Source: Bacteroidota bacterium (GTDB lineage Bacteria > Bacteroidota > Bacteroidia > Bacteroidales > UBA932). Taken from it: DNA of 9,670 nucleotides. Location: the NCBI GenBank assembly GCA_009778375.1, contig WRJW01000184.1, positions 1-9,670 on the forward strand, read 5' to 3'. Below are positions 1 to 5,695 of this stretch, piece by piece. The position numbers were made by a program, and so were the translations under genes. Each line of letters starts with the position of its first letter. Position 1 is the first letter of the stretch. Under the pieces are notes generated by a model. That model ran no database searches. It worked only from the letters and a program-made list of their open reading frames with translations, and was not told the origin of the DNA.

Positions 1-698
1 GGCGCCGTTTGCACCACCACGTGTTTGGTCGGATCGTAAATAGCGTTCCATACCTCTTCGATATAGGATCTTTCGGTTAACGCTCCGGTAGGACAACGGT
101 TGATGCATTGACCGCAGTTGGTGCATACCACGTTGCCCATCTGTTTTTCCAAAAAGGTGCTCATCTTGGCAAGATTACCCTTATTGGCCATGGTTAGGGC
201 GCTGACGCCCTGTATTTGAGCACAGGTACGGACGCAACGGGTACAACGGATACACTTGCTGTCGTCTTTTTGAATGGAGAAAGAAGAGGTGTCGGGACGG
301 GATGGTTTACGCAAATCGATAAAAATCTCTTCGTCTGTTCTGTATTCCAGGGCTAAGTTTTGTAATTCACAACTGTTGCTGTGGTTGCATTTGATACAAT
401 TGATGTTGTGTTCTGTAAGCAATAACTCCAGAATGTGTTTACGCGCCATACGGATTTTTGCCGTATTGGTCAATATTTTCATGTTGTTCCTAACCGGAGT
501 AGCGCAGGCGGCAATCAGGTTGGGATCGTTTTCTACCTCCACCACACAAATACGGCAATTACCGGCCACGCATAAATCTTCGTGGTGACACAGGGTAGGA
601 ATATGCACGTTAATCATTTTTGCGGCATGCAAAATGGTGGTTCCTTCTGCTACCTGAAGGGGGGTATCGTTTATGGTTATGTTAATCATGTTATCCAT
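1..698 (-). CDS. hydA: [FeFe]-hydrogenase catalytic subunit, HydA/HndD type (N-terminal part, cut by window edge)
   Basis: This is the electron-input end of an iron-only hydrogenase, the cytoplasmic enzyme that makes or consumes H2. About 232 residues are visible. A plant-type [2Fe-2S] domain has Cys37, 48, 51 and 65. It is followed by the His-Cys [4Fe-4S] motif (HNINCIKCNHSNSC) and then two classical CxxCxxCxxxC ferredoxin clusters (KCIRCTRCVRTC and VCTNCGQCINRCPTGAL). The frame runs off the window at VVVQTA, where the family continues into the H-cluster domain (usually VVQxAPAVR), so the catalytic domain is not visible. Start ATG at 698 is preferred over an in-frame ATG at 689 because AGGAG lies about 8 bp upstream of the former. 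It follows the NuoF-like gene by 16 bp, so the two are probably cotranscribed. The same order of cluster domains occurs in NuoG, but the adjacent NuoE/NuoF-like genes and the start of the VVQTA motif fit HydA/HndD better. Confidence 0.88.
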   Translation of the reverse strand, partial: MDNMINITINDTPLQVAEGTTILHAAKMINVHIPTLCHHEDLCVAGNCRICVVEVENDPNLIAACATPVRNNMKILTNTAKIRMARKHILELLLTEHNINCIKCNHSNSCELQNLALEYRTDEEIFIDLRKPSRPDTSSFSIQKDDSKCIRCTRCVRTCAQIQGVSALTMANKGNLAKMSTFLEKQMGNVVCTNCGQCINRCPTGALTERSYIEEVWNAIYDPTKHVVVQTA

Positions 699-703
699 AG
701 TTT

Positions 704-708
704 TATCT
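704..708 (-). promoter_or_regulatory. Ribosome binding site of hydA
   Basis: On the minus strand GGAGA within AAAGGAGATAAAACT precedes the ATG at 698 by a normal distance. It is the clearest Shine-Dalgarno sequence seen in the window, where most genes have AT-rich leaders without one. It decides between the two possible hydA starts. Confidence 0.55.
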
Positions 709-714
709 CCTTTA

Positions 715-1875
715 TTAATATACGATTTCTTCTCTAAAGTTTTCGATGATGGACCTGAAGGCGTTTCCTACCGATTTTCCCAATCCGCATTTAGAAGCGT
801 ACTTCATGGTATAGGCCAATCGGAGCAATTCGTCCAAGTAGGTTTTTGGTTTTTCTTTCCGCTTAACCGCACGGATGCCCTGAAGCAATTGCTGGGTGCC
901 CACGCGGCAGGGGGTACATTGTCCGCAAGACTCTTCTTCAAAAAAGATCAAATAGTTTTCCAAAATATTGTACATGGAACGCGAAGAATTAAACACCTTC
1001 ATGGAGCCCCCCGTAGGTACTCCTTCGAATCCAATAATGGTATTTTTAAACTCTTTCCTCGGAACGCAAAAACCCGAGGCGCCTCCCACCTGAACGGCTT
1101 TGGTGTCGCCGTCTCCAAATTCATCTACGAATTGTTGAACGGTCATGCCCATTTCCAACTCAAAAACCCCCTCTTTGCTGCAATCTCCCGATACCGAGAA
1201 GAGTTTGCTCCCCTGAGAAGCCTTGGTGCCCAACTTTTTGTACTCTTCGGCTCCAATCTCGGCAATAATCATAGCGTTTACAAAGGTTTCTACATTGTTT
1301 ACCACGGTAGGTTTTCCCAAATATCCGCTGTTTACCGGATAGGGCGGTTTATTGGTAGGCTCGCCCCTGAATCCCTCCATCGATTGGAGCAGGGCCGTTT
1401 CTTCTCCGCAAACGTAAGCGCCGGCTCCAAAGATCAATCCTAATTTAAAATTGATGCCTAAGGTCTTAATGTTGGCCTCCATCCTGTCGATGGCAATTTT
1501 TAATTTGGTAGATAAATATTTATACTCAGCGCGAATATAAATATATCCCTCTTTGGCCCCTGTAATATAGGAGGCTAAGGTCATTCCCCAAATTACTTTT
1601 TCGGATGCTTTTTCCAAAATCTCCTTATCTTTAAAGGTACCAGGTTCCCCTTCGTCTGCGTTACACACGATATATTTTACAGGACTTGGGTCTTCTTTTA
1701 CGATTTTCCATTTTAATCCGGTTGGGAATCCGGCGCCTCCGCGTCCTTTTAAGCCTGATTCAATAAGTTCGGAAATGAACTTATCTTTCCCCATTTTCAT
1801 TATTTTGTGTATCAGAGCGCTGTAGTCTACGTCTTCCTTGAAGATTAGCTCTGTTCTTTTTAATTGTGTAGCCAT
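715..1875 (-). CDS. hydB: NuoF-like FMN/NADH-binding hydrogenase subunit (HydB/HndC type, short form)
   Basis: The 386-residue protein should oxidise or reduce NAD(H) on FMN and pass electrons to the hydrogenase subunit. Visible motifs are the glycine-rich GLKGRGGAGFPTGLKW (41-56), CNADEGEPGTFKDK (71-84) and GAGAYVCGEETALLQSMEG (150-168), which form the FMN/NADH site. The SLBB-like region follows, then the N3-type [4Fe-4S] ligands Cys317, 320 and 323 in ESCGQCTPCR, and Cys363 in SKCGLGKS. Bifurcating HydB and HndC proteins are usually much longer, with an N-terminal thioredoxin-like [2Fe-2S] domain and a C-terminal 2x[4Fe-4S] ferredoxin domain. Both are absent here, so it is closer to a bare NuoF core. 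It lies 24 bp after the NuoE-like gene and 16 bp before hydA, so the three form one transcription unit. The frame is intact and the start at 1875 gives a normal N-terminus, but there is no Shine-Dalgarno. Confidence 0.9.
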   Translation of the reverse strand: MATQLKRTELIFKEDVDYSALIHKIMKMGKDKFISELIESGLKGRGGAGFPTGLKWKIVKEDPSPVKYIVCNADEGEPGTFKDKEILEKASEKVIWGMTLASYITGAKEGYIYIRAEYKYLSTKLKIAIDRMEANIKTLGINFKLGLIFGAGAYVCGEETALLQSMEGFRGEPTNKPPYPVNSGYLGKPTVVNNVETFVNAMIIAEIGAEEYKKLGTKASQGSKLFSVSGDCSKEGVFELEMGMTVQQFVDEFGDGDTKAVQVGGASGFCVPRKEFKNTIIGFEGVPTGGSMKVFNSSRSMYNILENYLIFFEEESCGQCTPCRVGTQQLLQGIRAVKRKEKPKTYLDELLRLAYTMKYASKCGLGKSVGNAFRSIIENFREEIVY

Positions 1876-1899
1876 ATTTATTATTATTTGGGTTAAGCA

Positions 1900-2367
1900 C
1901 TACTTTTTCATATAACTGACTAAAATATTTTTCACCTTTTCAGGGGTTAGCTCAGCGTAAGGTTCATCATTAATTAGCATGGCAGGGCCCTTATGGCAGG
2001 CGCCCAAGCAATTGGTATAGTACAAAGAGAACTTTCCGTCGTGGGTGGTCTCTCCAGGCTTGATGCCAATCAATTCTGTAATGGCGTCCACAATATCTTC
2101 TTTGTGTTTCATATCGCAAACGATGGTTTGACACACCCTAATCACGTGTTTGCCCTGTTCGTGCGTGCCGATAAAAGCATAAAAAGACGCCGTACCGTAA
2201 ACATCGGCCGCAGAAATGTCCAATTCCTTGGCAATGTTTACCATAGATTCTTCGTTAACGTACTGGAGCTGATCCACTACCTCATGGAGTATGGGCAGCA
2301 GACTCTCCCGATTTCGACCGTATTTATCAGCGAGCTGGCTGATAAATTCTTCATTGTTAGATATCAT
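1900..2367 (-). CDS. hydC: NuoE-like [2Fe-2S] hydrogenase subunit (HydC/HndA type)
   Basis: This is a 155-residue thioredoxin-like ferredoxin subunit, the usual length for the family. The [2Fe-2S] ligands are Cys79 and Cys84 (CQTIVC, CxxxxC) and Cys120 and Cys124 (CLGAC, CxxxC). The N-terminal helical part contains the family segment DVYGTASFYAFI (55-66), a close match to the VYGVATFY-type motif of NuoE. In NADH-linked hydrogenases this subunit sits next to the NuoF-like subunit and takes part in electron transfer. The gene is the first enzyme subunit of the operon, 42 bp downstream of the phosphatase. No separate promoter is evident in that gap, which suggests cotranscription. Family assignment is firm; the partner is inferred from gene order. 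Confidence 0.9.
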   Translation of the reverse strand: MISNNEEFISQLADKYGRNRESLLPILHEVVDQLQYVNEESMVNIAKELDISAADVYGTASFYAFIGTHEQGKHVIRVCQTIVCDMKHKEDIVDAITELIGIKPGETTHDGKFSLYYTNCLGACHKGPAMLINDEPYAELTPEKVKNILVSYMKK

Positions 2368-2409
2368 AACTATTGGTTTTAAATTAAAAATGGTTTAAAT
2401 TACATATTT

Positions 2410-3642
2410 TTACATATATTTGATTATTACTACTTTCATAAATTTATCGGAGAGTACTTGCGTTAGTCGGCGTATCAAATTCTTGCGGATTTCGATTTCG
2501 ACGGGCAGGTTAGGGTCGTGGTGGTTTTCGTTGATTTTGGTGCCTACCAAGATATAAATCTCGTCGCTGTCTAATAATAGTTTACAAATCTGATCGGCAG
2601 GTCCTTTTCCAAAATGAGGGTTGGAACTGACGGGCATGGAGTTGAGCAAATGGGTTACCTTACTCAAAGTGAGCACTCCTTCGGTAACCATATCCACGCC
2701 TTCCATTTTGGAACTTGGAGGCAGCGTGGGGTCGGTGATCCCTTCGTCGGTAACGGGTCGCCCCCATTCCCTCGAAATAATTTCTGTGGTAGTGGCTCCG
2801 CTCACGATTTTTTTCCCTTCAAAGTTTTTTAGGATGGCGGAAAATTCCCGGTCTTTTTCGGGAGTGAACGGCGGGCCGGTACACAAAATAATGGGTCGGG
2901 CCTCCCTAAAATAAACCACACCACAGGTCAGGTCGTCTTTGGGTGTATACAGGTCATTGGCCAAAGCCTGTTTTACCACCCTTTCGGCCAAGTCTGCTGC
3001 CGAAATAGTTGGATTAGACTCAATTAATTCACGAACAAAGATCGTCAGGTTATTTCTTCCCCAATCTGCAGCCCCCCCCTTTCCCAATCCGGACTGGGTG
3101 ATCCCGTCTGAGCAAAAGAGGATCCTGTCTTCAAGCTGTGGGGTAAAGAGACATTTTCGGAGGTTCATGACTCGTTTGTCGTTGACGCCTTCCTCAAATT
3201 TAACGTGTGTCCATTCGGGGGCGTAGATTCGGTTTCCCCGCATAATCAACGTTTGAGGATTGTCATATTCCAAAATGGAAACGGTTTCGTTTTCGATGGA
3301 GATATCGATGATGGTATAGGTGGCGTAACTGAGACCCCGTTCGCTGCAGACAGGAAGGGCTTTCATAATAATTTCTGCCAAGGAGTTGGCATTCTTGTGC
3401 TCCAAAGAAAAATTCAGGGAAATGGTGGCGGTGAGGGTGGCCAGAACATTGGCCCGTACTCCATGGCCCATACCGTCGGACAAGACGCACAATACCCGAT
3501 TTTCCTCCGGGATGCGCTTAGACAAAAATACGTCGCCGCATATCTTTTCCCCCTCGTGATTAACCTGAAAATGACCTACTTCTGTATGGTATTTTTTTCC
3601 AGGCTCTCTCAAGACATCTTCCTGAAAGCGATAATCGTTCAT
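2410..3642 (-). CDS. SpoIIE/PP2C-type serine phosphatase with extra C-terminal domain, hydrogenase-linked
   Basis: Residues 1-245 form a metal-dependent protein serine/threonine phosphatase of the SpoIIE/RsbU group. The metal-binding aspartates are visible in CGD (Asp37), LSDGMGHG (Asp56), CSDGITQSG (Asp179) and KDDLTCGVV (Asp236-237). Residues about 249-410 form a second domain beginning RPIILCTGPPFTPEKDREF and including GKKIVSGATTTEIISREWGRP; I cannot assign it to a known family. There is no signal peptide, membrane segment or PAS/GAF sensor. The gene lies directly upstream of the NuoE-NuoF-HydA genes on the same strand. From established knowledge, phosphatases of this class act in partner-switching control of anti-sigma antagonists. 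Similar phosphatase genes are, from memory, known near clostridial NADH-linked hydrogenases. A role in controlling this hydrogenase is inference. A run of eight G (3072-3079) lies in the catalytic domain at about residues 187-189, but the frame is open. Confidence 0.85.
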   Translation of the reverse strand: MNDYRFQEDVLREPGKKYHTEVGHFQVNHEGEKICGDVFLSKRIPEENRVLCVLSDGMGHGVRANVLATLTATISLNFSLEHKNANSLAEIIMKALPVCSERGLSYATYTIIDISIENETVSILEYDNPQTLIMRGNRIYAPEWTHVKFEEGVNDKRVMNLRKCLFTPQLEDRILFCSDGITQSGLGKGGAADWGRNNLTIFVRELIESNPTISAADLAERVVKQALANDLYTPKDDLTCGVVYFREARPIILCTGPPFTPEKDREFSAILKNFEGKKIVSGATTTEIISREWGRPVTDEGITDPTLPPSSKMEGVDMVTEGVLTLSKVTHLLNSMPVSSNPHFGKGPADQICKLLLDSDEIYILVGTKINENHHDPNLPVEIEIRKNLIRRLTQVLSDKFMKVVIIKYM

Positions 3643-3664
3643 ATAGGGGGGTTTGATAAAAGTG

Positions 3665-3695
3665 TAAAAGTACGTCTTTTTTTTATTCCGTCAAT
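3665..3695 (-). promoter_or_regulatory. Candidate promoter of the hydrogenase operon
   Basis: On the minus strand ATTG (3692-3695) is followed after 19 bp by TACTTTTA (3665-3672). These resemble the Bacteroidota -33 (TTTG) and -7 (TAnnTTTG) elements, with one mismatch in each. The start codon of the phosphatase would follow within about 20 nt of the expected start site. The -33 element overlaps the stop codon region of the upstream metallophosphoesterase gene. No convincing terminator separates the two genes, so readthrough is also possible. Confidence 0.3.
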
Positions 3696-4953
3696 GCTTT
3701 TGGATGGTGAATGTGTCCAACAAAGTGGTTTCTCCAGTGCCTGATACAGCATAGGTGGACACGTAAATAGCGGAAGTAGATACAGTTATATGGCTAAAGG
3801 TAGGTTCGCCGGTTTGTTCGAGTTTTTTAAAGAGCCCAAAATAATCGTTTACCCCATGCTTGGAAAAATCAGCCTCCATTTGTTCTTTGGTGTGGGGATA
3901 ATATTTCTTTTTCCCGGCGGAATTGTTTACAAAATAGAGTACACCGTCGGATTCAATCACTTCGTATACATGATCGTGCCCCTGAATAGCCAAGTCAATA
4001 CCCAATTCCTTGAAGAGAGGCGCCATCCGCTCGCGGACAATCCTCCCGTCGGCATCGTTTTGGTGTGCGGCACCGGTAAACATCGTTTTATGAAAAGCCG
4101 CAATCCGCCACGTCAGGTCTGGATTTTGGGCGATTTGTTGACGCATCCAAGATTCCAAATCGGAAAAAAAAGAGTCCCCTTTCCGATACCCCTCATAACT
4201 GAGTACCAAAAAGAGGGCGTCTCCGTATACAAAAGAATAGATGGTTTCGCCAAAATTTGTTTCGATGTTAAAATGATGGAAAAGGTTACCAAAGGGACTT
4301 GAATCGTGGTTACCCTGAGTGGTGGCGATGGGTAGCTGCAACCATACGTTTTGCATCTTTTCAAACCACTGCTCCCACTCCCATTCGGCACTTCGGGCGC
4401 CCGCCGAATCTACATGGTCTCCCGTCATCAAGACAAACCGTGCACCGGGGACGCATTGGTACGCCGCTTCGATGGTTTTTTTGGATATATCAAAATGCTC
4501 ATCGGTGTCTGCCTGCGTGTCGGTAATATAAATAAAATCGAAGGGCTCGCGGTCTAAAGAAGCAGTGGTAAAACGACCGACCGGACTCCAGGCGCCCTCT
4601 TTTCCCACGCGATAGGAGTAGGTGGTATTTGGATAAAGTTGATCGATAAGCACTTTATTGCTCGTATAGGAACGTTTTTCGCCGGCGCGGTACGGAAGCG
4701 AATCTACCGCTACACAAACAGCGGGAATTTCTCTTGCCCCGGAAAAAGTTGCAGATTCTGCCCACTTCCCTTCGACGATTTGTACCACCCCTCCGGTGAC
4801 GGATGCGTTGGTAAACCATGCGATTCCCATTTGGATGGCGGGATTGCCGTTGAAAGTGGTATTTATATTGTAGGGATAATCAGTAGATACTGGCTGACTA
4901 TTTGCCTGTAAAACAAACAAAATCAATGCAAAAAATACAAGTTGCTTTTTCAT
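3691..4953 (-). CDS. Secreted calcineurin-like metallophosphoesterase (purple-acid-phosphatase-like)
   Basis: The 420-residue protein begins with a signal peptide (MKKQLVFFALILFVLQANSQ, cleavage near 20), so it is exported. Residues about 25-132 form a fibronectin-III-like domain like that at the N-terminus of purple acid phosphatases (LIDQLYPNTTYSYRVG, then GRFTT). The catalytic domain (about 137-345) shows ITDTQ (Asp145), TGDHVD (Asp179), GNHD (214-217), FHKTMFTG (His288) and GHDHVYE (325-331), the dinuclear metal ligands of calcineurin-type phosphoesterases. The purple enzymes have Tyr in the GDxxY motif, but here it is Asp182, so this is unlikely to be a true purple Fe(III) enzyme. The substrate is unknown; a phosphomonoester or phosphodiester scavenged in the periplasm or outside the cell is plausible. 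It is divergent from the AT-hook gene and ends 48 bp before the hydrogenase operon, with no obvious functional link to it. Confidence 0.88.
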   Translation of the reverse strand: MKKQLVFFALILFVLQANSQPVSTDYPYNINTTFNGNPAIQMGIAWFTNASVTGGVVQIVEGKWAESATFSGAREIPAVCVAVDSLPYRAGEKRSYTSNKVLIDQLYPNTTYSYRVGKEGAWSPVGRFTTASLDREPFDFIYITDTQADTDEHFDISKKTIEAAYQCVPGARFVLMTGDHVDSAGARSAEWEWEQWFEKMQNVWLQLPIATTQGNHDSSPFGNLFHHFNIETNFGETIYSFVYGDALFLVLSYEGYRKGDSFFSDLESWMRQQIAQNPDLTWRIAAFHKTMFTGAAHQNDADGRIVRERMAPLFKELGIDLAIQGHDHVYEVIESDGVLYFVNNSAGKKKYYPHTKEQMEADFSKHGVNDYFGLFKKLEQTGEPTFSHITVSTSAIYVSTYAVSGTGETTLLDTFTIQKH

Positions 4954-4981
4954 AAAAATAATTAACTATTGTATAAATGCA

Positions 4982-4989
4982 CAAATATA
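4982..4989 (-). promoter_or_regulatory. -7 promoter element of the metallophosphoesterase gene
   Basis: TATATTTG on the minus strand is a perfect match to the Bacteroidota -7 consensus TAnnTTTG. The implied start site gives a leader of roughly 20-25 nt to the ATG at 4953. No good TTTG -33 element is found at the usual 19-21 bp spacing. Confidence 0.5.
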
Positions 4990-5000
4990 AAAAAGAATAT

Positions 5001-5008
5001 TACATTTG
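5001..5008 (+). promoter_or_regulatory. -7 promoter element of the AT-hook protein gene
   Basis: TACATTTG matches TAnnTTTG perfectly on the plus strand and implies a transcript start near 5013-5016, some 35 nt before the ATG at 5049. This excludes the further-upstream ATG at 4977 as the translation start. The -33 region is weak. Confidence 0.5.
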
Positions 5009-5048
5009 CAGCAGATTAACCAGTTATAATTACCCGTTACTTTACACT

Positions 5049-5630
5049 ATGAAAAAGAAAAAACTTACGTTTGACGAAATTCCGTCGACCTTAGTCGATA
5101 TTATGGATCGACTTACTGCCATTGAGGGGTTGCTAAAAGGACAAAAAGAGCCCAAAGCGCCCCAGACGCCTAAAGCGCCCAGAAAACCTAAATTGGTTCC
5201 TGTTAAAGAAAAAACAGCCCCGCTCTCCGGAATTATGAGTGCCGAAATGGCCAGTAAATTAATCGGCAAGGCCAAAATCACCCTCTACAACTTAGCCAAA
5301 AAAGGTAAAATTCCCGCCCGCAAAGAGGGACGGAATTGGGTTTTTGTAGAGGCAGAAGTGTTAGAATGGCTCCGCGAGAAAAAACCGGCCCGCAAGCCAA
5401 GGGTCAGCCGTAAAAGCGTCAAAGAGAAACCTGTTCCGGCTGCTCAACCGGCCAAGCGCAGGGGCCGCAAACCAAAAATAAACCAAGAGGTTACGGTAAC
5501 CCTTCCTCCTGCAGTGGAGGTAGTCGAAAAGAAAAGGCGGGGTCGTCCCAAAAAGAACGTTGTGGTGGCGCCGGAACCGATTAAACGCAGAACAGGTCGC
5601 AGACCCAGAATAGTGAGGAGACCGAAATAA
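5049..5630 (+). CDS. Small basic DNA-binding protein: helix-turn-helix plus three AT-hooks
   Basis: The 193-residue protein is very rich in Lys, Arg and Pro. Residues 8-30 look like an amphipathic helix (DEIPSTLVDIMDRLTAIEGLL), perhaps for oligomerisation. Residues 34-55 are a Lys-Pro-Ala linker. Residues 60-112 are a MerR/excisionase-like (HTH_17-type) helix-turn-helix: MSAEMASKLIGKAKITLYNL, then KKGKIPARKEGRNWVFVEAEVLEWL. The C-terminal tail carries three AT-hook-like cores: KRRGRKPK (136-143), KRRGRPKK (162-169) and KRRTGRRPR (179-187), expected to grip the minor groove of AT-rich DNA. The start at 5049 is chosen over the in-frame ATG at 4977 because it lies downstream of the promoter and because MKKKKLTF is a normal N-terminus. 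It is probably monocistronic, ending in a strong hairpin. A nucleoid-associated or architectural regulator is likely; the target genes are unknown. The divergent neighbour could be one. Confidence 0.8.
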   Translation: MKKKKLTFDEIPSTLVDIMDRLTAIEGLLKGQKEPKAPQTPKAPRKPKLVPVKEKTAPLSGIMSAEMASKLIGKAKITLYNLAKKGKIPARKEGRNWVFVEAEVLEWLREKKPARKPRVSRKSVKEKPVPAAQPAKRRGRKPKINQEVTVTLPPAVEVVEKKRRGRPKKNVVVAPEPIKRRTGRRPRIVRRPK

Positions 5631-5672
5631 GAAAGAGCCCCTGTTGATCAGGGGCTCTTTCTTATATTTCGG
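5622..5672. terminator. Bidirectional intrinsic terminator between convergent genes
   Basis: An inverted repeat has arms at 5629-5643 and 5649-5663: AAGAAAGAGCCCCTG pairs perfectly with CAGGGGCTCTTTCTT around the 5-nt loop TTGAT. With a small bulge the stem can extend outward through CCGAAATA (5622-5629) and TATTTCGG (5665-5672). The outer stem is T-rich when read in either direction. It overlaps the stop codon of the AT-hook gene and lies 24 bp beyond the end of the S46 peptidase gene coming the other way, so it can end both transcripts. Confidence 0.85.
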
Positions 5673-5695
5673 GTTTGACCGGATGTAGCCGCGCA

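Noticed and set aside
673..1443. 256-codon open frame on the plus strand opposite the NuoF-like gene
   Set aside because: It lies antisense to a gene with clear family motifs, and its translation shows no recognisable domain.
3072..3079. Frameshift at the homopolymer making the phosphatase a pseudogene
   Set aside because: The frame is continuous across the tract and both flanking catalytic motifs are in the same frame.
1..3642. Respiratory complex I (NuoE-NuoF-NuoG) instead of a hydrogenase
   Set aside because: No membrane-arm Nuo genes are present, and the HydA N-terminus ends at a VVQTA segment with NuoF and NuoE spacing typical of hydrogenase operons. The missing H-cluster domain means this is not fully excluded.
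3643..3690. Possible terminator between the metallophosphoesterase and the phosphatase gene
   Set aside because: Only a 5-bp AT-rich pairing next to a T-run is visible, too weak to call.
3205..3744. 179-codon plus-strand frame opposite the phosphatase gene
   Set aside because: It is antisense to a well-supported phosphatase and runs across the gene boundary; the composition looks like a shadow frame.
4977..5048. Upstream in-frame extension of the AT-hook protein starting at ATG 4977
   Set aside because: It would begin upstream of the TACATTTG promoter element; the added residues look like translated leader and the ATG at 5049 gives a typical N-terminus.
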